From Allobosea sp. BK604 (lineage in GTDB: Bacteria > Pseudomonadota > Alphaproteobacteria > Rhizobiales > Beijerinckiaceae), in assembly GCF_004341515.1 (NCBI RefSeq), contig NZ_SLZF01000018.1, positions 1-51,026 of the forward strand: a DNA stretch of 51,026 nt. Direction: 5' to 3'. Positions 32,373-39,347 of the stretch are shown here, piece after piece. Both the position numbers and the translations under genes were made by a program. Positions within the stretch are counted from its first letter, which is position 1, and each line of letters begins with the position of its first letter. The notes under the pieces are model-generated. The model was not told the origin of the DNA. It did no database searches and worked only from the letters and a program-made list of their open reading frames with translations.

Positions 32373-33551
32373 CTAGTCGCTCGCGACGGCGGGACGTGGC
32401 GCGAGCGTGGCGGCGAGAGCCGCCACGAGCGTGAGCGCGGCCGCCAGCCCGGCCAGGGCCGCGAAGCCCGCGGCGGCGTAGATCGGCCCGAAGCCCGCCG
32501 TCCCCACGAAGAGCGCCAGATAGGTCACGCCGCTATTGAGGCCCATGATCGCGCCGCGGCGGCCGGGATCGAGCGCGGCAAGCCGGACGATCAGGACGTT
32601 CAGGGCGGCATGATTGGCCATGCCCCAGCCGAAGACCACCGCGAGCAGGGCGGCATAGGACGCAGCAGCCAGGGCCATCAGCAGATAGATGCCGCAGACC
32701 GCGAGGAAGAAGGCCGGCAGCAAGCGGGCCGGTCCGAGACGGTCGATTGCCCGATCGAGGAAGGTCGTCGCGCCGAAGCCGAGGCCATAGCACAGGGCGA
32801 GCAGCCCGCCGGCGCTGACCGGCAGGCCGAGCGCATGGTGCAGATGGTCGCCGACATAGGCGTAGACGCCGTAGAACGAGGCCATGAAGGCGGCGCAGGC
32901 GCAAAGCAGCGGCGTGATGCCCGGCACGCGCAGCGCCGAGAGCGGCGATTGCGCCGGGCGCGCGGATGCGCCGCTTGCGCCCAGCGTCGCGGTGCCGGCG
33001 ATTGCCGCCAGGCCGGCGACAGCGACGATGCCATAGACCATGCGCCAGCCGACCATGTCGGCGATCACGGCCGAGAGCGAGACGCCGGCGACCATGCTCA
33101 GCGTCCAGCCGAAGAGGACGACGCCGAGCGTATCGCTCTCGCGGCCAGACGGAGCCGCCAGCGCGGCAAGCGTATAGATCGACGGCAATGCGAGGCCGGC
33201 GGCGAGGCCGGCCAGGAGCTGTGCGGCGACGAAGGCGGAGAGAATGGGCGCTGCCGCGCTCGCCGCGAGCGCGGCCAGGAAGACCAGCAGGGCGAAGCGC
33301 AGCACCCTGCCCGGCCCGAAACGGTCGATCAATCCGCCGAGCAGCAACGCGCTCGCCGCCGTGCCGATGCCGAAGGCGGCCGAGGCCGACATCACCGCCG
33401 GCACGTCGCTGGCGAAGCTCGCCGCCACGCGCGGCGCGATCGGCCCCAGCGCGAGCGAGTTCGCGCCGATCAGGCCGATGCACAGGCAGAGCGCATAGGC
33501 CGCGGCGGGAATCCGGGGCGAGGCCGAGATTGTTTGATCTGTATTCGTCAT
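32373..33551 (-). CDS. MFS transporter
   Basis: The 392-residue protein of the major facilitator superfamily has about twelve hydrophobic helices in two six-helix halves. The motif A equivalent after helix 2 reads GGLIDRFGPGRVLRFALLVFL, with the conserved G-x-x-x-D-R-x-G-x-x pattern. A weaker echo is in the second half (FLDRAIDRLGPARLLPAFFL). Its direction and substrate are unknown. It is divergent from an Lrp/AsnC regulator only 48 bases away, with inverted half-sites between, which points to an amino-acid or related metabolite exporter under that regulator, as in other Lrp-exporter pairs (for example LysG-LysE type logic, by analogy only). Confidence 0.9.
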   Translation of the reverse strand: MTNTDQTISASPRIPAAAYALCLCIGLIGANSLALGPIAPRVAASFASDVPAVMSASAAFGIGTAASALLLGGLIDRFGPGRVLRFALLVFLAALAASAAAPILSAFVAAQLLAGLAAGLALPSIYTLAALAAPSGRESDTLGVVLFGWTLSMVAGVSLSAVIADMVGWRMVYGIVAVAGLAAIAGTATLGASGASARPAQSPLSALRVPGITPLLCACAAFMASFYGVYAYVGDHLHHALGLPVSAGGLLALCYGLGFGATTFLDRAIDRLGPARLLPAFFLAVCGIYLLMALAAASYAALLAVVFGWGMANHAALNVLIVRLAALDPGRRGAIMGLNSGVTYLALFVGTAGFGPIYAAAGFAALAGLAAALTLVAALAATLAPRPAVASD

Positions 33552-33557
33552 TCCCGC

Positions 33558-33596
33558 AGAATGGCCGAATGATATTCTGGTTCAACGGAGAATTCT
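33558..33596. promoter_or_regulatory. Repeated AGAAT/ATTCT half-sites between MFS and lrp
   Basis: AGAAT at 33558 and ATTCT at 33574 form one inverted pair, and AGAATTCT at 33589-33596 is a second, compact palindrome. These fill most of the 48-bp divergent gap and overlap both translation start regions, so binding would affect both genes. They are candidate sites for the adjacent Lrp/AsnC protein. Confidence 0.45.
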
Positions 33597-33599
33597 CGG

Positions 33600-34124
33600 A
33601 TGCTCGGAAAAACAGATGGGGTTCGGCGCAACCGCGGTTCCGATCGCGAACTCGATGCGATGGACCGAAAGCTGTTAGGCGTTCTCGTCGAGGACGCGAC
33701 CACGAGCTATGCCGATCTCGGCGAGCGCGTCGGCCTGTCCCCGCCCGCAGCTCATGAGCGGGTGAAGCGGCTGCGACGCTCGGGCGCGATCAAGCGGGTC
33801 GCTGCCTTGATCGAGCCGGAGGCGACCGGCAAGACGCTGCTAGCCTTCGTTCATGTCGACACGACCGGCTGGGGCAAGACCACGGCGCTCCTCGCCGTCG
33901 AGTCCCATCCGGAGGTGGAGGAAATCCATTCGGTCGCGGGCGATACCTGCATGCTGCTGAAGGTGCGCACCGAGAGCACGCATGCGCTCGAGGGCCTGCT
34001 GGCGAAGCTCTACGACGTGCCCGGCGTCACCGCGACGCGCAGCTATGTCGTGCTGTCGACCTATCTGGAACGCCCGGTCCAGCCGGGGATCACCCAGGAA
34101 TGGCCGCGGCGCGTCAAGGGCTGA
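33600..34124 (+). CDS. Lrp/AsnC-family regulator (next to MFS gene)
   Basis: The 174-residue regulator has a 15-residue basic leader, then the HTH (LDAMDRKLLGVLVEDATTSYADLGERVGLSPPAAHERVKRLRRSGAI) and the RAM domain (TLLAFVHVDTTGWGKTTALLAVESHPEVEEIHSVAGDTCMLLKVRTES). CGGAG ten bases upstream supports the ATG at 33600; Met21 (33660) is an alternative. It diverges from the MFS gene across only 48 bases and so probably controls both itself and the transporter. It is a separate regulator from the one at 30735 and shares no close sequence with it beyond the family. Confidence 0.92.
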   Translation: MLGKTDGVRRNRGSDRELDAMDRKLLGVLVEDATTSYADLGERVGLSPPAAHERVKRLRRSGAIKRVAALIEPEATGKTLLAFVHVDTTGWGKTTALLAVESHPEVEEIHSVAGDTCMLLKVRTESTHALEGLLAKLYDVPGVTATRSYVVLSTYLERPVQPGITQEWPRRVKG

Positions 34125-34142
34125 CGGCGGGCTGCCCCGCGG

Positions 34143-34231
34143 GTCATTCTCGGGCAGAGCGAAGCAGAAAGGGGCTCCCTGTCACGGGTGCCCCTCCTTC
34201 ACGAGATGCTCGGGTCGAGCCCGAGCATGAC
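34143..34231. repeat. Extragenic palindrome between lrp and aldehyde dehydrogenase
   Basis: GTCATTCTCGGGCAGAGCGA at one end and CTCGGGTCGAGCCCGAGCATGAC at the other are partly complementary, and an inner pair (GGGGCTCCCTGTCACGGGTGCCCC) makes a second hairpin. It lies between convergent genes and may end both transcripts. It is related to 24311-24384. Confidence 0.75.
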
Positions 34232-34239
34232 GGCTGCCC

Positions 34240-35670
34240 TCAGCCGTGCTTGTGCACGATCGTCTTGGTGACCGCGAATTCTTCCAGCGCCATAAAGCCC
34301 TTCTCGCGGCCATGGCCGCTCTTGCCCATGCCGCCGAAGGGCAATTCGATGCCGCCGCCGGCGCCGTAGCCGTTGATGAAGACCTGGCCGACGCGGACGC
34401 TCTTGGCGACGCGCTGCTGGCGCCCGCCATCCTTCGTCCAGATGCCGGCGACGAGGCCGTAGGACGTCGCATTGGCGAGCTTGATGGCGTCGGCCTCGTC
34501 ATCGAAGGGGAAGGCGGAAAGGACGGGGCCGAAGACCTCCTCCTGCTCCAGCCGGTTGCCGCGCGGCACCGGGCCGAACAGGGTCGGCGTGACATAGAAG
34601 CCGCCATTGGGCACGCCCTGCGCGATCTGGCCCTCGGCTATGACCGGAATGCCCTGCTCGCGCGCCTGATCGACAAAGCTCTGCACGCGGCTGCGCTGCT
34701 TCGCGTTGATCACCGGGCCGCAATCGAGGTCCATTTCCGGCGTGCCGGCGCGCAGCTTGACGAACTCCCTGGCGACCGCGCCGATAAAGTCGTCATAGAC
34801 CTGCCTCTGCACCAGCACGCGGCTGCCGGCCGAACAGGTCTGCCCGGTGTTCTGGACGATGGCCTTGCAGACGATCGGCACGGCGGCGTCGAAATCGGCG
34901 TCGCTGAAGACGATCTGGGGCGACTTGCCGCCGAGCTCGAGCGTGCAGGCGATCAGGTTCTCGGCGCAGGCCTTCTGCACCAGCTTGCCGGTCTCCGGCG
35001 AGCCGGTGAAGGACATGAAGCCGATTCCGGGATGGGCGGCGAGCGCCGCGCCCGCCTCATGGCCGCGGCCGGTGACGATGTTGATCGCGCCATCGGGGAA
35101 GCCGACCTCGGTGGCGAGCTCGGCGAGGCGCAGCGCCGTCTGGCAGGCTTCCTCGGCCGGCTTCAGCACCACGGCATTGCCCATGGCGAGCGAAGCGGTC
35201 AGCGAGCGGCCGAACATCTGCGCCGGATAGTTCCAGGGCAGGATATGGCCGGTAACGCCATGCGGCTCGTGCACGACATTGACGCTGTAGCCGTTGAGGA
35301 ACGGGATGACATGGCCGTGCACCTTGTCGGCCGCGCCGCCATAGAACTCGAAATAGCGCACGGTCGCCTCGATATCGGCGCGCGCCTGCGCCATCGGCTT
35401 GCCGGTATCGCGCGCCTCGATCTTCGCCAGCTCGTCGAAATGATCGGCTGCCTTGGCGGAGAGCTTCGAGATCAGCCGGCCGCGCTCGGCGGCTGTCAGC
35501 TTGCCCCAGGCGCCCTCATAGGCCGCGCGCGCCGCATTGACGGCATCATCGATATCCTCGGCGGTGCCGCAGGCGATGCGGGTGAACTCCTCGCCGGTCG
35601 CGGGCGCGAGCACGGCCATGGTCTCGCCGCTGCGGCCTGCGACCCGACGGCCGTTGATGAAATGGGTCAT
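34240..35670 (-). CDS. NAD(P)-dependent aldehyde dehydrogenase
   Basis: The 476-residue enzyme of the aldehyde dehydrogenase superfamily oxidises an aldehyde to the acid. The general base is E245 (CTLELGGKSPQ) and the nucleophile is C279 (NTGQTCSAGSRV). The cofactor-binding segments GHILPWNYPAQMF and FTGSPETGKLV are present. The start at 35670 (MTHFINGRRV) has GGAAGG upstream; the frame stays open to 35709. The sequence is of the general betaine/aromatic/hydroxy-aldehyde type, so substrate is uncertain. 2-Oxoglutarate semialdehyde, expected from the dehydratase at 9063, is a conceivable substrate, but the genes are 24 kb apart. It is divergent from the acyl-CoA hydratase gene. Confidence 0.92.
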   Translation of the reverse strand: MTHFINGRRVAGRSGETMAVLAPATGEEFTRIACGTAEDIDDAVNAARAAYEGAWGKLTAAERGRLISKLSAKAADHFDELAKIEARDTGKPMAQARADIEATVRYFEFYGGAADKVHGHVIPFLNGYSVNVVHEPHGVTGHILPWNYPAQMFGRSLTASLAMGNAVVLKPAEEACQTALRLAELATEVGFPDGAINIVTGRGHEAGAALAAHPGIGFMSFTGSPETGKLVQKACAENLIACTLELGGKSPQIVFSDADFDAAVPIVCKAIVQNTGQTCSAGSRVLVQRQVYDDFIGAVAREFVKLRAGTPEMDLDCGPVINAKQRSRVQSFVDQAREQGIPVIAEGQIAQGVPNGGFYVTPTLFGPVPRGNRLEQEEVFGPVLSAFPFDDEADAIKLANATSYGLVAGIWTKDGGRQQRVAKSVRVGQVFINGYGAGGGIELPFGGMGKSGHGREKGFMALEEFAVTKTIVHKHG

Positions 35671-35864
35671 GGGGCGTCCTTCCAAATCCGTTGGCCAAGC
35701 TTCGAGCATGGCGCGAGCGGCTTTGGCAATGGTCGGGGCGATGCCGGGATGCCGTTGCCGCGTGCACTCGTGGCAGGGCTCGCGCTATTGACGAGTGGCG
35801 CGGGAGCCTTCTCGTTACAGGAGAGGGTTTCCCGCGCCTTTTTAAAGTTGGGTTCGAGACAGAC

Positions 35865-36716
35865 ATGACCATCGACATCGCCGCGCTCAGCAACTGGATC
35901 GGCAGGAGCGAGGACGCTTCCGACATCGTCACGAAGCGGCTGGTGCAGAGCTTCCAGGCGAGTTTCGCGCCCAATCTCGCTGCTCATCGCGAAGGCGAAG
36001 CACCGCTGGCGCTGCACTGGTGCCTGGCGCCGCCGATCTCGCCCATGTCCGCGCTCGGCCCGGACGGGCATGCGGCGAAGGGCGAGTTCCTGCCGCCGGT
36101 GCCGCTGCCGCGCCGGATGTGGGCGGGCGGGACGATCGAGACGCTTCAGCCCCTGCGCATCGGCGAGGAGGTCACGCGCCGCTCCGTGATCGGCGACGTC
36201 TCCTACAAGGAAGGCCGCAGCGGGCCGCTCTGCTTCGTCGCGGTCGACCATGAGATCCTGACGCCGCGCGGCCTTGCGCTGCGCGAGCGCCACAACATCG
36301 TCTATCGCGAGGCGGCGAAGCCGGGCGCCCCGGCCCAGGCAGCGCCCGCATCGGTCGAGCCGCGCCCGGCCGACCTGACCTGGGAGGTCGAGAGCTCGCC
36401 GGTCTTCCTGTTCCGCTATTCGGCGCTCACCTTCAACGGCCACCGCATCCATTACGACTTCCCCTATGTGACGCAGGAGGAAGGCTATGGGGGGCTGGTG
36501 GTGCATGGGCCGATCCAGGCGACGCTGATCATGAACATCATCGCGACGCTCTCCGGCGGCGAGCCGATCCGGCTCGATTATCGCGGCCTCGCTCCCCTGA
36601 TCGCCGGCGCGCCGTTCAAGGTGAAGGCGAAGCGCCTGCCGGATGGCGCCATCGCGGCCTGGACCGAGGGGGACGATGGCGGCGTGCGCATGGAGGGGAT
36701 GAATAGAGCCGGCTAA
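35865..36716 (+). CDS. FAS1-type dehydratase / HTD2-like acyl-CoA hydratase (MaoC superfamily)
   Basis: The 283-residue double hot-dog protein resembles mesaconyl-C4-CoA hydratase and fungal/mitochondrial HTD2. The N-terminal hot-dog half has LHWCLAPPISPMSALGPDGHA and RRMWAGGTIETLQPLRIGEEVTRRSVIGDVSYKEG. The C-terminal MaoC-like half has the hydratase motif in RYSALTFNGHRIHYDFPYVTQEEGYGGLVVHGPIQATLI, with the catalytic Asp replaced by the Asn-Gly-His form common in this subfamily. Relatives hydrate 3-methylfumaryl-CoA or other branched unsaturated acyl-CoAs. The start at 35865 is chosen from family alignment; the upstream open frame (to 35691) crosses the promoter region. The flanking aldehyde dehydrogenase is divergent. 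The actual acyl-CoA is unknown. Confidence 0.85.
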   Translation: MTIDIAALSNWIGRSEDASDIVTKRLVQSFQASFAPNLAAHREGEAPLALHWCLAPPISPMSALGPDGHAAKGEFLPPVPLPRRMWAGGTIETLQPLRIGEEVTRRSVIGDVSYKEGRSGPLCFVAVDHEILTPRGLALRERHNIVYREAAKPGAPAQAAPASVEPRPADLTWEVESSPVFLFRYSALTFNGHRIHYDFPYVTQEEGYGGLVVHGPIQATLIMNIIATLSGGEPIRLDYRGLAPLIAGAPFKVKAKRLPDGAIAAWTEGDDGGVRMEGMNRAG

Positions 36717-36779
36717 TCAACTTTTATCCCGGCACTCCCACTTCGCTCGAAAATGCACCGCGCCCGAAGGTCCTGACGA

Positions 36780-37337
36780 ATGGCGAATGACGAGCGCACC
36801 AAGTTCATTCCCAGGAGAACGCCGGAATCCGCCGCCATGTCGGCAGAGGTCAGGCGAGCGATGGCGATCACCGCCGCTCTCAATCGCTTGCCCCCCGATG
36901 ATGCGGATCAGATCCGAGTCTTGTTCAGCGATCTCATCGGCAGGACGGTCGACGCCAGCTTTGTGTTGCTACCGCCGTTCTATGCAACCGGCGGAGCCGA
37001 TACCCGTGTCGGGCGCAACGTCTTCGTCAACCAGAACTGCACCTTCTACGACCTCGGCGGGCTCGACATCGGCGACGACGTGATGATCGGGCCCAATGTC
37101 AGCATCATCACGTCCGGCCACCCGCTTGCTCCCTCGCAGCGTCGCGCCGGCGTCGTCGCAAGACCCATCGTGATCGAGAGAAATGTCTGGATCGGAGCCG
37201 GTGCGATTGTCGTCGGCGGCGTCACCGTGGGCGAGAATTCGGTCGTGGCGGCGGGGTCAGTCGTCACCAGGGACGTTCCGCCGAACACCCTTGTCGGCGG
37301 AAATCCGGCGCGGGCCATTCATTCGATTGCGGAGTGA
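36780..37337 (+). CDS. Sugar O-acetyltransferase (Maa/LacA/NodL type)
   Basis: The 185-residue hexapeptide acyltransferase transfers acetyl from acetyl-CoA to a sugar hydroxyl. The N-terminal helical cap is at residues 1-65. The left-handed beta-helix starts at about 70 (IGRNVFVNQNCTFYDLGGLDIGDDVMIGPNVSIITSGHPL) and contains the catalytic His in TSGHPL. Further turns are VIERNVWIGAGAIVVGGVTVGENSVVAAGSVVTRDVPPNTLVGGNPARAI. The natural acceptor is unknown for most such proteins. It is preceded by a small fragment of a repeat family (36733-36755) and followed by the convergent ABC-F gene. Confidence 0.92.
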   Translation: MANDERTKFIPRRTPESAAMSAEVRRAMAITAALNRLPPDDADQIRVLFSDLIGRTVDASFVLLPPFYATGGADTRVGRNVFVNQNCTFYDLGGLDIGDDVMIGPNVSIITSGHPLAPSQRRAGVVARPIVIERNVWIGAGAIVVGGVTVGENSVVAAGSVVTRDVPPNTLVGGNPARAIHSIAE

Positions 37338-37453
37338 CGAACAGATCGGCAACTGGCCGGGAGCCGGCCCGGACGCCGCCGACAGCTTCTGCGTGCCAGC
37401 GTTCTCCAGGTCAGATCGCGAGGGCGCAAGGCCCCCGCGACTATCATGGGCGA

Positions 37454-38968
37454 TCAGCCAGCCATCAGCCTGTCGAAGACCGGCTCGGGATCATCGACCT
37501 CGACCAATCTCCTGCCTGTGATCACCCAGATCCGCGTTGCGACGGCGCGGATGAAGGCGCGATCATGGCTGACCAGCAGGCAGGCGGCTCCATGCTCGAT
37601 CAACTCGTGTTCCAGCATATCCTGGCCTGCGACATCGAGATGGTTGGTCGGCTCGTCCAGCAGGTAGAAATTGGGCTGGACGAGACGCAGCAGGAGCATG
37701 GCGAGCCGCGCCCTCTGCCCGCCCGACAGCCGGGCGATGGGCGCGCCCTGGGCATCGCTGGCAATTCCGGCTCCGGCGAGCACGGTGCGCGCCAATTGAT
37801 CGCCGAGATCGCTTGAGCGCTTGACCGCCTCCCAGGGCGTTGGCCAGGCATCGAGCTGCGAGAGCGCCTGATCGGAATAGCCGGCCTTCAGGCTCGCCGC
37901 GCCGCGGATGGCCGGGTCCGATCCGTCCAATGCTGCCCGCAACCGCCCGATCAGCCGTGTCTTGCCGGTTCCGTTGGCACCCAGCAGGGCGATCCGATCG
38001 CCATTTTCGATCCAGAGCTCCCCAGTGCGGAAGAGCAGCCGCCCATCCGGCGCGACGATCGCGGTGTCCTTGATCGCCAGGAGCGCCTTGGCATGGCTGC
38101 CGCTATTGGTCAGGCGGATTGCCCCCGCCGAGCGCTCCTTGTGTCCAGGCCGCGCGCTTTCCTCCAGCTTGTCGGCCCGCTCGGACAGCTGCCTGGTCTT
38201 GACCACCAGCAGGTCGGATCCGGAATTGATGCCGATATTCTTGAGCTTCGCCGCCTGCTGCCGCAACGCCTTGACCTTGCGCATGTCGTTCTCGAATCGT
38301 CTCTCCCTGGCCGCATCGCGCTGCTCCAGAGCCTGCAGGGCGCGCGCATAGGGCAGGACGAAATCAGCGCTGTCCTGCGGCCGCAGGAACAAGGTGCGCG
38401 TGCTGGTGTCGTCGAGAAACGCACGGTCGTGGCTCGCCGCAACCACGGCGCAATCACGCGGCAACGCGGCGAGGAAGCGCTCCAGCACGCCGATCCGCTG
38501 AAGATCGAGATGGTTGGTCGGCTCGTCGAGCAGCAGAAGATCGGGCTCGACCACGGCGGCCCGTGCCAGAAGCATGACCCGCTGCCAGCCGCCGGACAGG
38601 CCACGAACCGGTCGATCGCGCAGGGCCTCGTCGACGGCGAGATCATCCAGCAGGACATCCACCCGCCAGCTCTCGGCCTCCGCGGTCGCGGCGTCCAGCG
38701 CATCGCGCACCGCCTCCTGCAGGCTCAGGGACATCAGGCGCTCGGGCGGGTCTTGCGGCGCCAATGCCGTGACGAGGCCGCGCGCGCGGGTCACGCTGCC
38801 GGTGGTGGCCTCGTCCTCGCCGGCCATGATGCGCAGGAGCGAGGATTTGCCGCGGCCATTGGCGGCGACGAGGCCAAGGCGGTCGCCTTTGGCGATTGAG
38901 AGATCGAGCCCGGCAAACAGGGGCGAGCTGCGGACGAGCGAAAGGCCTTTGATGGCGATCAGGGACAT
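37454..38968 (-). CDS. ABC-F family ATPase (ribosome-associated)
   Basis: The 504-residue protein has two ATP-binding cassettes and no membrane part. ABC-F proteins bind the ribosomal E site and act in translation or antibiotic protection. Domain 1 has ANGRGKSSLL (Walker A), LSGGWQRVMLLARA (signature) and LLLLDEPTNHLDL (Walker B). Domain 2 has GANGTGKTRLIG, LSGGQRARLAMLL and FYLLDEPTNHLDV. The interdomain linker (about residues 230-300, charged, RRFENDMRKVKALRQQAAKLKN) would carry the P-site-tRNA-interaction motif. The protein is smaller than the EttA/Uup housekeeping proteins, closer in length to resistance-type ABC-Fs, but no resistance can be claimed. A hairpin-rich leader precedes it. Confidence 0.92.
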   Translation of the reverse strand: MSLIAIKGLSLVRSSPLFAGLDLSIAKGDRLGLVAANGRGKSSLLRIMAGEDEATTGSVTRARGLVTALAPQDPPERLMSLSLQEAVRDALDAATAEAESWRVDVLLDDLAVDEALRDRPVRGLSGGWQRVMLLARAAVVEPDLLLLDEPTNHLDLQRIGVLERFLAALPRDCAVVAASHDRAFLDDTSTRTLFLRPQDSADFVLPYARALQALEQRDAARERRFENDMRKVKALRQQAAKLKNIGINSGSDLLVVKTRQLSERADKLEESARPGHKERSAGAIRLTNSGSHAKALLAIKDTAIVAPDGRLLFRTGELWIENGDRIALLGANGTGKTRLIGRLRAALDGSDPAIRGAASLKAGYSDQALSQLDAWPTPWEAVKRSSDLGDQLARTVLAGAGIASDAQGAPIARLSGGQRARLAMLLLRLVQPNFYLLDEPTNHLDVAGQDMLEHELIEHGAACLLVSHDRAFIRAVATRIWVITGRRLVEVDDPEPVFDRLMAG

Positions 38969-39347
38969 CGGAGTCTCATTGAGTCAGGCAGGCGCGCGAA
39001 AACGCGCCGAAAAGGACTGACGATGAGACGGCGATGCGCTCCCGGTCAGCCCCGCGAGGTGAAGCGCGGGGCGGAGACAGGTCCTCGGGTTTGCGCCTGG
39101 AAGCAGTGGTGCGCCACCAGCCTCCCCTTTCCGTTCGATCCAACGGGCGTGATCATACCGATGCCGTTTGAAATGAACAGCGCTTGGGTGGCGTGCTGGC
39201 CGCAAAGCTGCACTGCACCGTGTCGGCTACCGGCCGTGAGGCGCTATGAAAGGAGCTCCTCAGTCCCGCCGGAGATACCCGATTGCCAGGAATGCGGCCG
39301 GCAACCCGATCAACGCGGCGCATTCCTGTCCTGCCCTCGCCTCGCCC
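38969..39347. other. Region between ABC-F and autotransporter genes
   Basis: These 379 bases contain the ABC-F leader hairpins (38973-39071), then about 270 bases with no convincing gene. An open frame on the minus strand at 38984-39205 (73 codons) overlaps the hairpins and shows no recognisable protein. It could in principle be a leader peptide but has no supporting evidence beyond position. The autotransporter ends at 39348. Confidence 0.55.
38973..39071 (-). promoter_or_regulatory. Hairpin-rich leader of the ABC-F gene
   Basis: GTCTCAT at 38973 pairs with ATGAGAC at 39023, enclosing an inner hairpin GGCGCG/CGCGCC (38991-39008). A second hairpin, CCCCGCG/CGCGGGG, follows at 39050-39071. 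On the minus strand the outer stem ends five bases before the start codon and contains AATGAGAC, the only ribosome-binding-like sequence there. Folding could therefore hide it. Several ABC-F genes are known to be controlled by leader attenuation; here it is a structural suggestion only. Confidence 0.4.

Noticed and set aside
38984..39205. 73-codon frame upstream of the ABC-F gene as a leader peptide gene
   Set aside because: There is no good ribosome-binding site or conserved motif and it runs through the hairpins; kept only as a possibility in the leader finding.
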